Shown piece after piece: positions 6,272 to 11,934 of a stretch of DNA of 11,934 nucleotides (positions within the stretch are counted from its first letter, which is position 1; each line of letters begins with the position of its first letter). Origin of the DNA: Fibrobacterota bacterium (GTDB lineage: Bacteria > Fibrobacterota > Chitinivibrionia > Chitinivibrionales > JANQEN01); assembly GCA_030619215.1 (NCBI GenBank), contig JAUXBV010000041.1, positions 1-11,934 on the forward strand. Reading direction: 5' to 3'. The notes under the pieces are model-generated. The model made no database searches, had not been told where the DNA came from, and worked only from the letters and a program-made list of their open reading frames with translations. Position numbers and translations under genes: made by a program.

Positions 6272-7438
6272 CTAAAGAGCCGTCTTTAAAATTTCTAACA
6301 CATCATTATAATTCAGCTCTTTAAAGCTTCCAATAGTATCGGAAGGTGCTGCTATTTTTGCAATCTGTTCAAGCTGGTCTTCTTTAATGCCAACTTCACT
6401 CAATCTTGCCGGAATTTCTAAGGAAGCAAAAAAGCTCTGTAATTTATCAATTCCCTGCCTGGCGATTTCCATTTTGTTATTTCCGGAGGGGATTTCAAAT
6501 ACGTTGACAGAAAGGTTGCAAAGCTTTTCAACATTATTTTCATCAAGTACATACCTCATCCAGGGTGGGGTTAAAATGGCCAGGCCAACTCCATGGGTAA
6601 GGTCGGAGATTGCGCTTATTGCATGTTCAATCACATGAACGGCCCAGTCACCGTCGAGGCCGAAGCTGAGAAGGTCGTTCAGTGCAAGGGTGCCTGCAAA
6701 TAACAGGTTTGCGCGGGCTTCGTAGTTTTCAGGCTCCTTCAGTGCGACAGGACCGTATTTGATTGTTGTTTTAAGGATTGCCTCCGCAAGTTGGGTTTGG
6801 ATAAATATGTCTTCAGGAGTGCTGAAATACTGCTCGAAAACATGGCTCATAATATCAGCAGTGCCCGCGGCCGTGTGATATTTCGGTACCGTATAGGTAT
6901 ACTCCGGGTCCAAGATTGAAAAGGCCGGTATGATCATTGATGTCCTCAGTGCTTTTTTGTTGACCGCCTCCACGTTGGTTATAACGGCGTTGCCGTTCAT
7001 CTCAGAGCCTGTTGCTGCGAGGGTCAGAACGGTTGCAATGGGTAAGGCGTCCGTTACTTTGGCTTTGTCTGTAAAAAAATCCCAGGGATCACCGTCATGA
7101 AATACTCCGGCTGCAATGGTTTTCGCACAGTCAATAATACTGCCCCCGCCCACTGCGAGAATAAAATCAACATCGTTTTCCCTGCATATCTCTATTCCTT
7201 TTCTGACGCTTCTGATGCGTGGATTCGGCTGAATCCCTGAAAGCTCACAATAGGCTATATTGTTTTCATAAAGGAGGTTTGTGATTGTGTCAAGCAACCC
7301 GCTTTCTTTTATTCTGTTGCTCCCGTAACAGATAAGTACCTTTGTGCCTGAATGGTTTTTAATCTGCTCCCCCAAAACGTCTATCTGGGATTTTCCAAAG
7401 AATATTTTTGTTGGCATAGAGAGGGTAAAATTATGCAT
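6272..7438 (-). CDS. Iron-containing alcohol dehydrogenase, YqhD/BdhA (butanol dehydrogenase) type
   Basis: It is a cytoplasmic NAD(P)H-dependent oxidoreductase reducing aldehydes to alcohols. GGGS (97-100) followed by IIDCAKTIAAG marks the nucleotide-binding domain. The metal ligands are all in place: Asp195 and His199 (GTADIMSHV), His268 (DWAVHVIEHAIS) and His282 (THGVG), each one residue beyond the YqhD ligands Asp194, His198, His267 and His281. HDGDPWDFF (114-122) and TLAATGSEMNGNAVI (139-153) are typical of clostridial butanol dehydrogenases. The length of 388 is normal. AGGAG (minus strand, 7445-7449) stands six bases before ATG. It lies 26 bp after the HAD gene, so the two are probably co-transcribed. 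NADH versus NADPH preference and the true substrate are not readable. Confidence 0.95.
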   Translation of the reverse strand: MHNFTLSMPTKIFFGKSQIDVLGEQIKNHSGTKVLICYGSNRIKESGLLDTITNLLYENNIAYCELSGIQPNPRIRSVRKGIEICRENDVDFILAVGGGSIIDCAKTIAAGVFHDGDPWDFFTDKAKVTDALPIATVLTLAATGSEMNGNAVITNVEAVNKKALRTSMIIPAFSILDPEYTYTVPKYHTAAGTADIMSHVFEQYFSTPEDIFIQTQLAEAILKTTIKYGPVALKEPENYEARANLLFAGTLALNDLLSFGLDGDWAVHVIEHAISAISDLTHGVGLAILTPPWMRYVLDENNVEKLCNLSVNVFEIPSGNNKMEIARQGIDKLQSFFASLEIPARLSEVGIKEDQLEQIAKIAAPSDTIGSFKELNYNDVLEILKTAL

Positions 7439-7464
7439 AACCTGCTCCTGTTTTATTTCGATGT

Positions 7465-8100
7465 TTATAGAAGTTCCTTCATTTCGTTTATTATAAATGT
7501 TGGTTTTATTGAAAGCGAATCCGGGTTTATTCTACTCCAGGTAACAAAGGCCGTGTCCATACCCGCCCCTGCACCGCATTCAATATCATATATTGAGTCG
7601 CCGATAAATAATGTTTTTTCTGCAGGACACGAAAGCTGCTTCAGTGCTTCAAGCGCGGGCTCCGGATCCGGTTTGTGTTTATCTGTCAACTCGGGGGTAA
7701 TAAGCGTGTCAAAGTATTGAAGAATTCCCGTATGCTTTAAGTAAAGATTAAGGGTGAATGTTTTGCGTGATGTAACAACAGCCAGTTTTTTTCCATTATC
7801 TTTAAGCTGTGAAAGGGTTTCGGCAACTTCCGGAAATAGGCATAAATGGTCTTTGTAAATTTTCAGTTGATAGTCCATATGCGCTTTCGTTATCTCAGAT
7901 AGATTCTCTTCGGAAAGAGGGCCGAGGAAGTGGATAAGCTGATTTCGTAAGAGGATGCCGATATTGGAAAACACATCTTCACGTTTGACTTCCAGATCAC
8001 CATACTTTTTGCATGAATAGAGAAAACACCGGTAGATCAACTCTGTTGTGTCAATGAGGGTGCCGTCACAGTCGAAGAGATACGCTGAATATGATTTCAT
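7465..8100 (-). CDS. HAD-superfamily phosphatase, PpaX/Gph-like
   Basis: Haloacid-dehalogenase fold with a small alpha-helical cap between motifs I and II. Motif I DCDGTLIDTTEL gives nucleophile Asp10 and acid/base Asp12. Motif II is TS (110-111) in VVTSRKTF, motif III Lys143 in HKPDPEPAL, and motif IV Asp168/Asp172 in IGDSIYDIECG. Length (211) and the DGTLIDTTELI...REDV opening are close to Bacillus PpaX, which cleaves PPi, but phosphoglycolate phosphatases (Gph) share the same plan. If it is a pyrophosphatase, the window holds both soluble and membrane PPi hydrolases. No clear ribosome site precedes the ATG; it is kept because motif I lies at residue 10. A TATAAT on the minus strand (8130-8135) could be the -10 for this gene and the dehydrogenase, though with no good -35. 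Confidence 0.88.
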   Translation of the reverse strand: MKSYSAYLFDCDGTLIDTTELIYRCFLYSCKKYGDLEVKREDVFSNIGILLRNQLIHFLGPLSEENLSEITKAHMDYQLKIYKDHLCLFPEVAETLSQLKDNGKKLAVVTSRKTFTLNLYLKHTGILQYFDTLITPELTDKHKPDPEPALEALKQLSCPAEKTLFIGDSIYDIECGAGAGMDTAFVTWSRINPDSLSIKPTFIINEMKELL

Positions 8101-8278
8101 AATGATAGTAGTTGAATATTTTTTATTTGATTATATAGTGAAAATAATAAGAAAGGGGAAAATACAAAAAGCCTATAAATATAAATAGAAAAAGGTGATT
8201 TTTAGTGACCAGCTAATGCACTGCGATACCTGTTTTTCGCTACCCTCCCTCCCCTCTGAATTTTTCAAAACGAAAGTG

Positions 8279-8836
8279 TTACTGAAAGTACAAATGCTCG
8301 ATTAAAATTTTTAAGCCTATTATGATAAGTATAATGCCGCCAACAATTTCCGCTTTACCGCTGAGATTCTTCCCGGCATTGCATCCGATCCAGACGCCTA
8401 AGTATGAGATGATAAAGGTAACTATACCGATTATAATAACAGGCATTAGTATGTTGACGTTGAGAAAAACAAAGGTGATGCCCACGGCAAAAGCGTCTAT
8501 GCTTGTTGCGATTGCAAGAATGAATAGTGTTGGTATGGTAGCCAATTGCACTTCTTTTTTTTCAAGTACCGAAGCCTCGTAGATCATTTTTCCTCCGATA
8601 AAGCTTAACAATGCAAAGGCGATCCAGTGATCGGTTGAGACGATAAGCTCTTTTAACCTGAAGCCGGCGAGCCAGCCCAGAAGAGGCATGATCGCCTGAA
8701 ACGCACCGAAGAAGAAGGCTATTAATAACGCCGGCCTGATCCGCAGTGTGCACATCGCAATGCCATTGGTTATTGACACGGCAAAAGCATCCATTGCCAG
8801 TGCAACAGCAATAAAAAAGATAGAAACAAAGTCCAC
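8279..8836 (-). CDS. mntP: Manganese efflux pump MntP
   Basis: Small six-helix inner-membrane protein that exports excess Mn(II). Two homologous halves are visible: LAMDAFAVSI with Asp16 and ATSIDAFAVGI with Asp114, the paired intramembrane aspartates of the family; NG (24-25) matches the glycine important in the E. coli protein. The middle has the short charged loop EASVLEKKEVQ (87-97). The length of 185 is normal. Translation starts at GTG (8836-8834), preceded by AAGGAAT about nine bases upstream. A stretch without genes (8101-8278) separates it from the HAD gene, so it may be a separate transcript. It is divergent from the TPR-SPOR gene. I see no yybP-ykoY manganese riboswitch in the 145-bp spacer; the palindrome at 8892-8906 is the only regulatory candidate. 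Confidence 0.95.
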   Translation of the reverse strand: MDFVSIFFIAVALAMDAFAVSITNGIAMCTLRIRPALLIAFFFGAFQAIMPLLGWLAGFRLKELIVSTDHWIAFALLSFIGGKMIYEASVLEKKEVQLATIPTLFILAIATSIDAFAVGITFVFLNVNILMPVIIIGIVTFIISYLGVWIGCNAGKNLSGKAEIVGGIILIIIGLKILIEHLYFQ

Positions 8837-8891
8837 TTTGTGATTCCTTTATTTATAAGAGTTAAAATATAGTATACAATAGAAGAAATGT

Positions 8892-8906
8892 TAAACATGT
8901 TGTTTA
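8892..8906. promoter_or_regulatory. 15-bp dyad upstream of mntP, possible metal-regulator site
   Basis: TAAACA (8892-8897) and TGTTTA (8901-8906) are exact reverse complements around TGT, with an overlapping palindrome AACATGTT. It is 56 bp before the mntP GTG. On the minus strand TTTAAC (8895-8890) with TATATT 18 bp downstream is a weak promoter whose -35 overlaps the dyad. AAACAT halves recall some MntR boxes, but this is suggestive only. It could equally serve the divergent gene at 8982. Confidence 0.4.
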
Positions 8907-8981
8907 GGCTATTGCCACTTATTTTCAAGAGAGAGGGAGAAAAATATTTTTTAAATCCCTTCTTTTCATTATTTTCTAGAC

Positions 8982-10025
8982 ATGCCAAAAAAATTATCCT
9001 TAATAATTACAGCGCTATTTATATCTCTTTCTGCTGATGATATAGATATTGGTATTTCTCTTTTTTCACAGGGGAAATTTGATGAGGCTTGTGAGTATAT
9101 AAACAGGGCATATAACAAAAATCCCTCTTCGTCAAAGATTCAGCTTGCCTATGCGAGGACAGTTTCCAACGGAATGGAAGCAAAGGAATTATTTAGAAAT
9201 ATTACAGGGAGTAAAACTGCATCGGATTCATTACGGTCTGAAGCGTATTTTCAGCTTGGCCGCTTCTATTTTTGTAAAGAGGATTATGACAGCGCAAGGA
9301 GCATGTTTAATAAGGCACAAAAATTATCTGCCAGTAAGAGAAATAGCCATATGAAAGCTTTGGCAGCTTTTAATAGAGGCGACTATCGTACGCCGGAAAC
9401 GGTGTGGCCGGCAAAGGCTTCTGATGAGAAAAAGAAGGAGCGGGGCAGGGCATTGTACTACCTGGGCAATATGTTTTACAGGCAGGGAAAATATGAACAG
9501 GCTTACAATTGTTATAAGAAAGCTTCGGAAATGGAGGATGAGGCGTGGGCTGTCCCTGCTTTTGCAGGAGCTTGTTTATCTTCATATTATACCGGCGATA
9601 CATTGTTCAGTACTATTTTATATGACAGGATAAAGAAAGATTTCCCGTCACTGCTGGAAGCCGAACAGTTAAAACAGGCGTTTTCCGGCAGCAGTAAGTT
9701 TATAGAAACTGATATTAATTCGCGTGAAGATTTTGGAGCTGTCGATAGTAAGGTTTCGAAGAAGGGTGACGCTGTTGCGAAAGTTAGGGAAAAGGCAGCA
9801 TATACCCTGCAGGTTGGAGCTTTCAGCTCAAAAGAAAATGCAAAGAACCTGTTTCGAAGAATGAAAAAAGATTTCGAAAACGTCAGTATTAAGAAAGAGA
9901 AAGTAAAAGGTAAGGTTTTTTATAAAGTAAGAGCGGAGGTGTTTACAAATAAGGAAAAAGCCCTTGCGTATGGTGAAAAGCATTTAAAAAGCAGGGGAAT
10001 ACAATTCAGGGTTGTAGAAAAGTAA
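8982..10025 (+). CDS. Exported TPR protein with C-terminal SPOR (peptidoglycan-binding) domain
   Basis: A signal sequence (MPKK then hydrophobic to about residue 18, LSA|DD) sends the protein to the periplasm. Tetratricopeptide-like helical pairs occur at about 19-60 (GISLFSQGKFDEACEYINRA), 87-118 (AYFQLGRFYFCKEDYDSARS) and 154-186 (ALYYLGNMFYRQGKYEQAY). A Lys/Ser linker (240-270) leads to a SPOR domain at 272-347: YTLQVGAFSSKENAKNLFRRM, then FYKVRAEVFTNKEKALAYGE. The usual Gly of 'VRVGPF' is Glu here. SPOR domains bind glycan strands lacking stem peptides and recruit proteins to division sites. No ribosome site is evident, yet a stop (TAA, 8952-8954) closes the frame with no other start between, and the signal peptide begins at this Met. 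gatB follows after 22 bp. A cell-envelope or division role is inferred. Confidence 0.85.
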   Translation: MPKKLSLIITALFISLSADDIDIGISLFSQGKFDEACEYINRAYNKNPSSSKIQLAYARTVSNGMEAKELFRNITGSKTASDSLRSEAYFQLGRFYFCKEDYDSARSMFNKAQKLSASKRNSHMKALAAFNRGDYRTPETVWPAKASDEKKKERGRALYYLGNMFYRQGKYEQAYNCYKKASEMEDEAWAVPAFAGACLSSYYTGDTLFSTILYDRIKKDFPSLLEAEQLKQAFSGSSKFIETDINSREDFGAVDSKVSKKGDAVAKVREKAAYTLQVGAFSSKENAKNLFRRMKKDFENVSIKKEKVKGKVFYKVRAEVFTNKEKALAYGEKHLKSRGIQFRVVEK

Positions 10026-10047
10026 AGTATATCAGTGGAGGAGACAT

Positions 10048-11475
10048 TTGGAATTTGAAGCGGTTATAGGACTTGAGATTCATGCACAGCTTCTGACAAA
10101 TACGAAAATATTCTGTGGCTGCCGGTCAAAGTTTGGTGATGCACCGAATACACATGGCTGCCCCGTATGCCTTGGGCTTCCAGGATCGCTTCCCGTGCTT
10201 AATCGCAGGGTCGTGGAAATGGCTATCCTTGCCGGGCTGGCAACCGGTTGTGCTATTGTGGAAAAATCCATTTTTGCCAGAAAAAATTATTTCTACCCGG
10301 ATCTTCCAAAAGGATATCAGATATCCCAGTATGATCAACCTGTCTGTGAAAATGGATCGGTCGAGATACATATAAACGAGAAAAGCAGGAGAATTGGCCT
10401 TACCCGAATTCACCTTGAGGAGGATGCGGGAAAACTTATTCATGATCAGGATGTCGATTCTCTTTTTGATGTAAACCGGTGTGGTACGCCGCTTATAGAA
10501 ATAGTGAGTGAGCCGGATATTCGCTCACCCGGGGAGGCTTATGCCTTCCTAACATCCCTTAAGCAAATACTGGAATATCTCAATGTCTGTGACTGCAATA
10601 TGGAGGAGGGAAGCCTTCGCTGTGATGCGAATTTATCTATTCGCCCCAGGGGTGAAAAAAAACTGGGCACTAAAACCGAGCTGAAGAATATGAACTCTTT
10701 CAGAGGTGTTGAAAAGGCCCTGGAGTATGAATACAGACGACAGGTAGATGTTGTAAGCTCAGGTGGTACTATAATACAGCAGACCTTTCAGTGGGATGCC
10801 GGCAAAAATATTACCGTACCGATGCGTGGTAAAGAAAGCGCGCCTGACTATCGCTATTTCCCGGAGCCTGACCTGGTGCCGTTAGTGGTAACCGAATCGC
10901 TGATCGAAGAAATGAGAGAGAAGATGCCCGAGCTGCCTCAGGCAAAATACAGCCGATTCAGGGAACAGTATAACCTGAATGATGAACACGTACAGGTATT
11001 AACAGATAGCCGTTTTGTCGCCGACTATTTTGAGAAGGCGGTATCTTTTTGCAAGAATACAAAGCTGACGGCGAATTGGGTGATGGGCGAGGTGCTCAGA
11101 ATGTGTAAGGAAAAGAGATGCGATGTTGACAAGCTGGCAGTCACACCGAAACGCCTTGGCTCGCTTCTTTCGCTTGTTGATGGCGGGATCATATCAACCA
11201 ATGCGGCAAAGAAGATCTTTAACAGGGTTGAGCAGGAAGATATGGAGCCTGAGTACCTTGTTGAAGAGATGGGATTGAAACAGATTTCCGATGCACCGGC
11301 ATTGGAGGTAGCTGTTAAACAGATTCTTGATGCCCACCCTGAGGAAGTTAAAAGGTTTAAAGAGGGGCAGAAAAAATTGAGGTCCTTTTTTGTCGGGCAG
11401 GTGATGAAAATGACCAAGGGTAAAGGAAATCCCAAAGAGATAAATAGGATTCTCTCAAAGATGCTGGTAGATTAA
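10048..11475 (+). CDS. gatB: Aspartyl/glutamyl-tRNA amidotransferase subunit B
   Basis: GatB is the kinase and amide-transfer subunit of GatCAB. It phosphorylates and amidates Asp-tRNA(Asn) or Glu-tRNA(Gln) with ammonia channelled from GatA. Signature features are EAVIGLEIHAQL (4-15), the zinc cysteines Cys23, Cys25, Cys38 and Cys41 (FCGCRS...HGCPVCLGLPG), YPDLPKGYQISQYDQP, HLEEDAGKL, EGSLRCDANLSIRPRG, KTELKNMNSFRGVEKAL and APDYRYFPEPDL. The C-terminal part is the YqeY-like tRNA-binding domain, ending FVGQVMKMTKGKGNPKEINRI. At 475 residues it is full length. The start is TTG (10048-10050) with a strong GGAGG (10037-10041) six bases upstream. gatA and gatC are not in the window. It is probably co-transcribed with the SPOR gene before it and the small protein after it. 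Its presence implies the indirect route to Asn-tRNA and/or Gln-tRNA. Confidence 0.98.
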   Translation: MEFEAVIGLEIHAQLLTNTKIFCGCRSKFGDAPNTHGCPVCLGLPGSLPVLNRRVVEMAILAGLATGCAIVEKSIFARKNYFYPDLPKGYQISQYDQPVCENGSVEIHINEKSRRIGLTRIHLEEDAGKLIHDQDVDSLFDVNRCGTPLIEIVSEPDIRSPGEAYAFLTSLKQILEYLNVCDCNMEEGSLRCDANLSIRPRGEKKLGTKTELKNMNSFRGVEKALEYEYRRQVDVVSSGGTIIQQTFQWDAGKNITVPMRGKESAPDYRYFPEPDLVPLVVTESLIEEMREKMPELPQAKYSRFREQYNLNDEHVQVLTDSRFVADYFEKAVSFCKNTKLTANWVMGEVLRMCKEKRCDVDKLAVTPKRLGSLLSLVDGGIISTNAAKKIFNRVEQEDMEPEYLVEEMGLKQISDAPALEVAVKQILDAHPEEVKRFKEGQKKLRSFFVGQVMKMTKGKGNPKEINRILSKMLVD

Positions 11476-11479
11476 GCTA

Positions 11480-11770
11480 ATGTTTAAAAGAGCACTATTC
11501 TTACTGATACTCTTTTTTTCTTTCTGTGAAATTGTGGAAGCGCAGGTAGACTCATTACAGATAGACAAAAAGGAACCTCTTACCATTACTGAGAGACCGG
11601 ACGCTCTTTTGAAGACGGATTCTTTGGCGGCTGACACAACTAGGCAAATCGAGAAAATAAAAGTAGTTCGCCGCAGGTTCAGATATCGTGAACAGGTCGG
11701 AACCGCCCTTGGCATGATGGTATTCATTGCCATCATACTTACCACTGTGCAGAGTTGGAATCCGGAGTAA
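11480..11770 (+). CDS. Small membrane protein of unknown function in the gatB operon
   Basis: The 96-residue product begins four bases after the gatB stop, so it is probably translated by coupling; a separate ribosome site is not evident. Residues 1-21 are a signal sequence or N-terminal anchor (likely cut at VEA|Q). Residues 22-60 are hydrophilic and Asp/Lys/Thr-rich. A basic patch RRRFRYR (64-70) leads directly into a membrane segment, VGTALGMMVFIAIILTTV (73-90), and a short tail QSWNPE. If the signal is cut, the basic patch would lie outside the membrane, against the positive-inside rule, so the true topology is uncertain. I know no family name. The compact, well-formed C-terminal block (RFRYREQVGTALGMMVF) looks like the conserved part. 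Confidence 0.7.
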   Translation: MFKRALFLLILFFSFCEIVEAQVDSLQIDKKEPLTITERPDALLKTDSLAADTTRQIEKIKVVRRRFRYREQVGTALGMMVFIAIILTTVQSWNPE

Positions 11771-11796
11771 TAATAGATAAAAAATTACTTTTGCAT

Positions 11797-11812
11797 ACAT
11801 AATTATGTTTTT
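11797..11812 (+). terminator. Weak candidate terminator after the gatB operon
   Basis: The perfect palindrome ACATAATTATGT (11797-11808) is followed by a T run (11808-11812), 27 bases after the stop at 11770. The stem has a single G-C pair per arm, so it would be weak. It is the only candidate before the next promoter. Confidence 0.25.
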
Positions 11813-11877
11813 AAAAATGAGTTCACTCTAAAAAGTTAACAACAGGTATAATTACCAGTAAAAAATCAAGAAAAGAC

Positions 11878-11907
11878 TTGACAAGTAGTATTGCCATAAA
11901 TTATACT
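11878..11907 (+). promoter_or_regulatory. Near-consensus sigma70 promoter pointing out of the window
   Basis: A perfect TTGACA (11878-11883), an 18-bp spacer and TATACT (11902-11907, five of six) make the strongest promoter in the window. Transcription would start near 11914 and run past the window end. A further TATAAT at 11919-11924 lacks a -35. No coding sequence begins before the end of the window, so the gene it drives, protein or RNA, lies beyond. Confidence 0.65.
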
Positions 11908-11934
11908 AACCCTTTGAATATAATATAGTTATAC

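Noticed and set aside
6273..6288. Hairpin TAAAGA-GCCG-TCTTTA as a bidirectional terminator between the convergent genes
   Set aside because: The stem is six bp with four A-T-only pairs at its outer end, overlaps the dehydrogenase stop codon and has no real T run on either side.
8241..8258. C-rich tract, G-rich on the minus strand, as a G-quadruplex after mntP
   Set aside because: Only three runs of three or more G are present, so a standard four-run quadruplex cannot form.
8837..8981. yybP-ykoY manganese riboswitch upstream of mntP
   Set aside because: The spacer is very AT-rich and I could find none of the paired GC-rich helices the riboswitch needs.
1..11934. CRISPR array, tRNA or rRNA gene, insertion sequence with terminal repeats
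   Set aside because: No regularly spaced repeats, no tRNA cloverleaf or rRNA segments and no transposase frame were seen; the only direct repeat is the 2 x 21 bp pair.

Overview
The window is a chromosomal stretch of an unidentified bacterium with an outer membrane. The evidence for that is a signal peptide plus a C-terminal aromatic beta-signal on one predicted outer-membrane barrel, a periplasmic SPOR-domain protein, and Shine-Dalgarno-led genes of moderate GC. A pyrophosphate-driven cation pump with the sequence marks of the Na+-type family and a butanol-dehydrogenase-type iron alcohol dehydrogenase suggest an anaerobic, possibly fermentative life. The partial first gene resembles the coiled-coil DUF4175-type proteins common in the Fibrobacterota/Chlorobi/Bacteroidota group. 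That placement is an inference; no rRNA or other marker is present.

Layout. Positions 1-483 (+) hold the C-terminal end of a large coiled-coil protein. Positions 484-1230 form an AT-rich stretch without an intact gene. It contains, on the minus strand, what I read as the remains of an AbiE-type (type IV) toxin-antitoxin pair: a short antitoxin tail overlapping, through ATGA, a toxin gene that has an early nonsense codon, a lost middle and a frame change. Next come a perfect tandem 21-bp repeat carrying a small palindrome and a strong leader hairpin, both upstream of the membrane pyrophosphatase gene (1231-3444, +), which ends at a clear intrinsic terminator (3474-3514). A predicted outer-membrane barrel gene (3673-4707, +) and a B12-binding-type radical SAM gene (4806-6257, +) follow, with a promoter inside a long imperfect dyad between them.

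A minus-strand block then runs from 8836 down to 6272: the manganese exporter mntP, a PpaX/Gph-like HAD phosphatase and an iron-containing alcohol dehydrogenase. The last two look co-transcribed, with a 26-bp gap. The radical SAM and dehydrogenase genes converge with only 14 bp between them. Divergent from mntP is a plus-strand run of a TPR-SPOR envelope protein (8982-10025), gatB (10048-11475, TTG start) and a 96-residue membrane protein (11480-11770) four bases after gatB. The window ends with a near-consensus sigma70 promoter (11878-11907) pointing out of it.

Most genes are housekeeping or envelope functions. The pump couples PPi hydrolysis to ion export, and the HAD protein may be a second pyrophosphatase. 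GatB implies tRNA-dependent amidation of Asp-tRNA(Asn) and/or Glu-tRNA(Gln). I found no complete new defence system. The most notable items are the decayed AbiE-like locus, the regulatory architecture in front of the pyrophosphatase, and the small conserved-looking membrane protein in the gatB operon.
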